A DNA stretch of 64,000 bases from Amycolatopsis iheyensis (GTDB lineage: Bacteria; Actinomycetota; Actinomycetes; Mycobacteriales; Pseudonocardiaceae). The position numbers and the translations under genes were made by a program. Below are positions 61,719-64,000 of this stretch, piece by piece (positions within the stretch are counted from its first letter, which is position 1; every line of letters begins with the position of its first letter). The DNA is taken from contig NZ_JAMXQV010000002.1 in assembly GCF_024703995.1 (NCBI RefSeq), forward strand, positions 680,785 to 744,784, in the 5' to 3' direction. The notes under the pieces were generated by a model, which had not been told where the DNA came from, searched no databases, and worked only from the letters and a program-made list of their open reading frames with translations.

Positions 61719-62918
61719 ATGAGCTACGACGTCCTGACGATCCGCAAGCACTTCCCCGCCCTCGCCGAGGGCGCCGCCCACTTCGACGGCCCGGGTGGGG
61801 CGCAGGTTCCCGACGTCGTCGGGGAGGCGGTGGCCGGGACGCTCTGCGGCGGCATCTCCAACCGCGGCGTGGTCACCGCGGCCGAACGCAAGGCGAGCGC
61901 GGTGGTCACCGAGGCCCGGCAGGCGGCCGCGGACCTGCTCGCGGCCGACCCCGCGGGGATCGTCTTCGGGCGCAGCATGACGCAGCTGACCTACGACTTC
62001 GCCCGCGCGCTGGCCAAGGGCTGGGGGCCGGGTGACGAGGTCGTCGTGACCCGCCTCGACCACGACGCGAACATCCGCCCGTGGGTCCAGGCCGCGGAGG
62101 CGGCGGGCGCGACGGTCCGCTGGGCGTCGTTCGACCCCGGGACCGGTTTGCTGTCCCCGTCCGACGTCAGCTCGCTCCTGTCCTCGCGGACGCGGCTGGT
62201 CGCTGTGACGGCGGCGTCCAACCTGCTGGGCACCCGCCCGGACGTCCCGTCGATCGCGGCGGCGGTCCACGACGCGGGCGCGCTGCTGTACGTGGACGGC
62301 GTGCACCTGACGCCGCACGCGCCGGTGGACGTCGCGGCCCTGGGCGCCGACTTCTACGCGTGTTCGCCGTACAAGTTCCTGGGACCGCACCTCGGCCTGC
62401 TCGCGGCGGCGCCCGACTTGCTGGAGACCGTGCACCCGGACAAGCTGCTGCCGTCGACGAACGCGGTCCCGGAGCGCTTCGAGCTGGGCACGCTGCCCTA
62501 CGAACTGCTGGCCGGGACCACGGCGGCGATCGACTTCCTCGCCGGTCTCGTGCCGGGGACGGGTCCGCGCCGCGCACGCCTGGTTTCGTCGTTGACCGCG
62601 CTTTCGGCGCACGAAGACGCGCTCCTGGCCCGCTTGGACGCGGGTCTGGCGGCGTTGCCGGGTGTGGTGCGCTACGGCGCACCCGACCGGCGCCGGACGC
62701 CGACGGTGCTGTTCTCGGTGGCGGGGATCGCGTCGCAGGCGGTGTACGAGCACCTCGAGACGCTGGGGGTGAACGCGCCGGCGGGCAGCTTCTACGCGAT
62801 CGAGTGCTCCCGGCACCTCGGCCTGGGCGACACGGGCGCGGTGCGCGCGGGCATCGCGCCGTACACCACGGAGGCCGATGTGGACCGGCTGCTGGCCGGG
62901 GTCGCGTCGGTTCGGTAG
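61719..62918 (+). CDS. Cysteine desulfurase-like PLP enzyme (SufS-like, class V)
   Basis: This 399-residue fold-type I aminotransferase has PLP-binding His in the DHDAN region, a DGVHLTPH segment and the Schiff-base Lys in YACSPYKFLGPH. It belongs to the SufS-related group (TIGR01976-like) without the usual desulfurase Cys loop, so it may be a desulfurase or an isopenicillin epimerase-like enzyme. Its precise substrate is unknown. No suf genes are near. Confidence 0.82.
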   Translation: MSYDVLTIRKHFPALAEGAAHFDGPGGAQVPDVVGEAVAGTLCGGISNRGVVTAAERKASAVVTEARQAAADLLAADPAGIVFGRSMTQLTYDFARALAKGWGPGDEVVVTRLDHDANIRPWVQAAEAAGATVRWASFDPGTGLLSPSDVSSLLSSRTRLVAVTAASNLLGTRPDVPSIAAAVHDAGALLYVDGVHLTPHAPVDVAALGADFYACSPYKFLGPHLGLLAAAPDLLETVHPDKLLPSTNAVPERFELGTLPYELLAGTTAAIDFLAGLVPGTGPRRARLVSSLTALSAHEDALLARLDAGLAALPGVVRYGAPDRRRTPTVLFSVAGIASQAVYEHLETLGVNAPAGSFYAIECSRHLGLGDTGAVRAGIAPYTTEADVDRLLAGVASVR

Positions 62919-62925
62919 CGCCCAC

Positions 62926-63891
62926 GTGTGGAAGGACGAGCCGTGCTCGACGTGTGAGCGGCCGTTGGGCAACGTGCACGGCAACGCGACGACGCACCCC
63001 GGCGCCTGCCGGAAGACGAGGAACGCCGCCCTCACGACGGCGGTGAAGCGCCGGCGAAGTGCGGCGAAGCGCGCTCAGCAGGATTGCGCGTGGTGCGGGA
63101 AGTCGATGGCCGGCACCCCGGGAGGCGCCAAAACCCATCCCGGGGAGTGCCGCCGCGCGCAGGGGCGGGCCATGCGCAAGCCGCACGAGATCCGGGTCGA
63201 CGCGGAGCGGAAAGCCGTCCGGGCGGCAGCCAAGTCCGCCCACCGCTGCGCCGGCTGCGAGACGGACATCTCGCACCTTCGCGTCGACGCCGTCCGCTGT
63301 CCGGAGTGTCAGCGCAAGCGGCGCAACGAGCAGGCAGTCGCCCTCGATCGTGCGAAGAACCTGCGCCTGTGCCGGGACTGCGACGAGCCGTTCACCCCCA
63401 AGCAGGGCAGGCGGACGTGCGACGGGTGCGCGCACACGAGGCAGTTGCTGCAGAGCCGGCGGCGATCGGACGCCCTCAACGAAGCCAAGTCCGGGCCGCT
63501 CGCGGGGTTCCCCTGCCACGGCTGCGGCGAGCCGTTCGACCGCCCCTCGCGCCGCATCAGGCACTGCGCCGCCTGCGCGCTCAGACGCCGCCAGATCCAC
63601 GCCACCCTCAGGTACAGCAGGCGCCGGGCCCGGGAACCCGACACCCGCACCGTCGAACACCGCATCTTCCGGCGAGACGTCTTCGAGCGCGACGCGTACA
63701 CGTGCCACATCTGTCACCGGCCGACGACGAAGCGGTGGCGGCGCGGCGAGCCGCTGTCCCCGGTCCTGGACCACGTCATCCCGCTGAGCAGTCCGCTGAG
63801 CCCCGGTCACGTGGTCGAGAACGTCGCGACGGCCCACGCCACCTGCAATGCGCGCAAGCACAACGTGGTCCGGCTAGGGCGTGTCCTGTAA
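62926..63891 (+). CDS. Multi-zinc-knuckle HNH endonuclease, 3' end disrupted by an IS
   Basis: This 321-residue basic protein has five Cys-pair modules (CSTC; CAWC; CAGC with CPEC; CRDC with CDGC; CHGC with CAAC) and a C-terminal HNH nuclease: CHIC, LDHVIPLSSPLSPGHVVENVATAHATCNARKHN. It probably binds DNA through zinc knuckles and cleaves it. GTG 62926 gives the earliest module; it is eight bases past the preceding stop. Its last four codons and stop lie in the IS left end, so the native C-terminus may be missing although the HNH module looks whole. Confidence 0.68.
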   Translation: MWKDEPCSTCERPLGNVHGNATTHPGACRKTRNAALTTAVKRRRSAAKRAQQDCAWCGKSMAGTPGGAKTHPGECRRAQGRAMRKPHEIRVDAERKAVRAAAKSAHRCAGCETDISHLRVDAVRCPECQRKRRNEQAVALDRAKNLRLCRDCDEPFTPKQGRRTCDGCAHTRQLLQSRRRSDALNEAKSGPLAGFPCHGCGEPFDRPSRRIRHCAACALRRRQIHATLRYSRRRAREPDTRTVEHRIFRRDVFERDAYTCHICHRPTTKRWRRGEPLSPVLDHVIPLSSPLSPGHVVENVATAHATCNARKHNVVRLGRVL

Positions 63892-64000
63892 GTGGTTGAG
63901 CTGGACCTCTGGTAGTCGTGTCCGGTGGTTGGTCGCGGTGAGTTGACGGATAAAGCGTGGGCGGTGATCGAGCCGCTGCTGCCACCGCAGCAAGGCGGTG
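63877..64000 (+). mobile_element. Left end of an IS5-family-like element (truncated by the window)
   Basis: Starting near 63877 is GGGCGTGTCCTGTAAGTGG, resembling actinobacterial IS5-type terminal repeats, directly after CTAG (63874-63877). A transposase start follows at 63925. The right end is not in the window, so family and target duplication are provisional. Confidence 0.65.
63925..64000 (+). CDS. IS5-family transposase, N-terminal fragment
   Basis: GTG 63925 opens a frame reading VGRGELTDKAWAVIEPLLPP, the characteristic N terminus of IS5/IS402-type transposases (the DUF4096 region). Only about 25 residues lie in the window; the catalytic DDE part would follow. It runs in the same direction as the HNH gene it interrupts. 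Confidence 0.75.
   Translation, partial: MVGRGELTDKAWAVIEPLLPPQQGG

Noticed and set aside
1..64000. tRNA, rRNA, riboswitch or CRISPR array
   Set aside because: No cloverleaf-like sequence, conserved rRNA or riboswitch motif, or regularly spaced repeat was found by reading; the only tandem repeat is the in-frame duplication at 35261-35368.

Overview
The window is high-GC actinobacterial chromosome (GC-rich third positions, many GTG starts and start/stop overlaps, sparse ribosome sites, tightly packed genes). A DUF6292-type protein, an EthA-like Baeyer-Villiger monooxygenase beside a CYP138-like P450, a 10-methyl fatty-acid gene pair and a type VII-like small protein pair suggest Pseudonocardiaceae, most likely Amycolatopsis or a near relative. 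This is inference; there is no rRNA or tRNA gene in the window to test it.

Layout. 1-1550: REP13E12-type DUF222/HNH gene. 1600-5190: BetI-like TetR regulator, GMC oxidoreductase and a divergent aldehyde dehydrogenase. 5210-10833: homoprotocatechuate (3,4-dihydroxyphenylacetate) meta-cleavage operon: FAH-RraA fusion, GntR regulator, DapA-type aldolase, CHMS dehydrogenase, extradiol dioxygenase. 10816-13065: S9 peptidase and a DUF6292 protein. 13213-17408: 10-methylstearate pair (flavoprotein plus SAM methyltransferase), cold-shock protein, acyl desaturase. 17465-31017: glucuronoxylan utilisation locus: CE4 deacetylase, secreted GH10 xylanase, two LacI regulators, Tat-exported GH115 alpha-glucuronidase, CUT1 sugar importer without its own ATPase, GH3 beta-xylosidase and SGNH esterase. 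31022-34696: 1224-residue TIR protein, a defence candidate. 34985-37435: Asp23-like protein, RibD-like reductase, zinc alcohol dehydrogenase. 37490-43078: complete fructose PTS (EI; divergent DeoR regulator, FruK, IIA, IIBC, HPr). 43181-44409: type VII-like pair. 44422-50475: TetR regulator with a striking GTAC operator array, then P450, hydrolase, SDR, EthA-like BVMO and NAD kinase. 50476-54349: double palindrome, DUF998 protein, stand-alone LigD-type phosphoesterase, catalase, YdcF protein. 54382-59243: MarR, Fe-S (6-4) photolyase and DICT/GGDEF operon with a divergent F420-type reductase and FAD monooxygenase. 59213-64000: small membrane and START proteins, GT87 mannosyltransferase, a conserved 69-residue protein, SufS-like enzyme, a multi-zinc-knuckle HNH protein, and the left end of an IS5-type element.

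How it works together. Much of the window is substrate-inducible catabolism (aromatic acid, xylan, fructose), each module with its own dedicated regulator and recognisable operator-like DNA. The xylan module covers extracellular debranching and chain cleavage, import, and final conversion to xylose. The strongest candidates for new biology are the TIR protein with a STAND-like core lacking a canonical P-loop, the FAH-RraA/DapA version of the homoprotocatechuate pathway, the zinc-knuckle HNH protein interrupted by an IS, and the photolyase-DICT operon.
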